The position numbers and the translations under genes are program-made. From positions 1 through 14,934 of the forward strand of contig CAZUAH010000333.1 in the NCBI GenBank assembly GCA_964617665.1: a stretch of 14,934 nucleotides of DNA, in the 5' to 3' direction. Source of the stretch: JADHUC01 sp964617665 (GTDB lineage: Bacteria; Planctomycetota; Planctomycetia; Pirellulales; Pirellulaceae). Each line of letters starts with the position of its first letter. Position 1 is the stretch's first letter. The notes below the pieces were generated by a model that saw nothing but the letters and a program-made list of their open reading frames with translations, ran no database searches and was not told where the DNA came from. Positions 14,810 through 14,934 of this stretch are shown here, piece by piece.

Positions 14810-14934
14810 GCGGGCCAGAACCTGACGAGTGGGCGCCAGCCGAATCGAAGGGCATCATTTCTCCCGTCACCTATGGCAACTGCCACATTGCCGAGAGTTC
14901 GATAGATCGGCGGAAGTCGTTGGGGGACCAGCAT

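Larger units (their letters stand above)
14448..14934. other. Right-end intergenic region
   Basis: No complete gene is seen. The first ~200 bp carry the leader and presumably the promoter of the beta-helix gene, but no clear -35/-10 pair stands out. A nested palindromic element at 14656-14809 fills the middle. From 14810 to the edge an open frame on each strand runs off the window without a recognisable protein, so a gene could begin or end beyond it. Confidence 0.5.

Noticed and set aside
14806..14934. Minus-strand frame of about 42 codons running from the right edge to a TAG at 14806-14808
   Set aside because: Too short, no recognised protein, and the stop falls in the repeat arm; it could be a gene end but cannot be supported.

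Overview
The window looks like a piece of a planctomycete chromosome, probably from the Pirellulales/Planctomycetia side. This is inferred from gene content: a very long secreted LamG + hydrazine-synthase-alpha-like + c-type cytochrome protein, a secreted beta-helix protein, a GpgS-type glucosyltransferase, and a DUF5989/SxtJ pair. No rRNA, tRNA or CRISPR array was recognised. Ten protein-coding genes are supported, and coding density is high apart from two repeat-bearing gaps.

Layout. (1) 6-1394 (+): CrtI/retinol-saturase-like FAD oxidoreductase, at the left edge and possibly the last gene of an operon lying outside the window. (2) 1446-2510 (-): secreted all-helical protein of unknown function. 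(3) 2511-3028: 518-bp gap with a small hairpin plus direct repeat and a long, almost perfect 23-bp inverted repeat ending 28 bp before the next gene. (4) 3029-5549 (+): a tight four-gene run of a second CrtI-like oxidoreductase, a FabZ/hotdog dehydratase, an SxtJ-like membrane protein and a DUF5989 membrane protein. (5) 5530-6645 (-): GT4 glycosyltransferase, overlapping the end of the DUF5989 gene tail to tail. (6) 6769-7968 (+): membrane-anchored SGNH/GDSL hydrolase with its own extended -10 promoter. (7) 7983-9209 (-): glucosyl-3-phosphoglycerate synthase-like glycosyltransferase. (8) 9482-13039 (-): 1185-residue secreted LamG/propeller/dihaem protein. (9) 13158-14447 (-): secreted parallel beta-helix protein. 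(10) 14448-14934: no complete gene, but a ~154-bp nested palindrome that looks like a non-autonomous mobile or REP-type element.

How the genes may work together. The two desaturase/isomerase-like flavoproteins and the acyl-ACP dehydratase homologue suggest a pathway acting on an acyl chain or polyene; this fits an unsaturated, aryl-polyene-like or ladderane-like lipid, but no ketosynthase or carrier protein is visible here. SxtJ, DUF5989 and an SGNH hydrolase often travel with an SxtI-type carbamoyltransferase. Here the carbamoyltransferase is absent from the window and a GT4 glycosyltransferase lies between the small membrane proteins and the hydrolase, which suggests envelope glycan or glycolipid modification. 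The GpgS-like gene points to glucosylglycerate-type solutes or lipids. The large cytochrome and beta-helix genes are a separate secreted module. All functional assignments are by motif recognition from the sequence alone.
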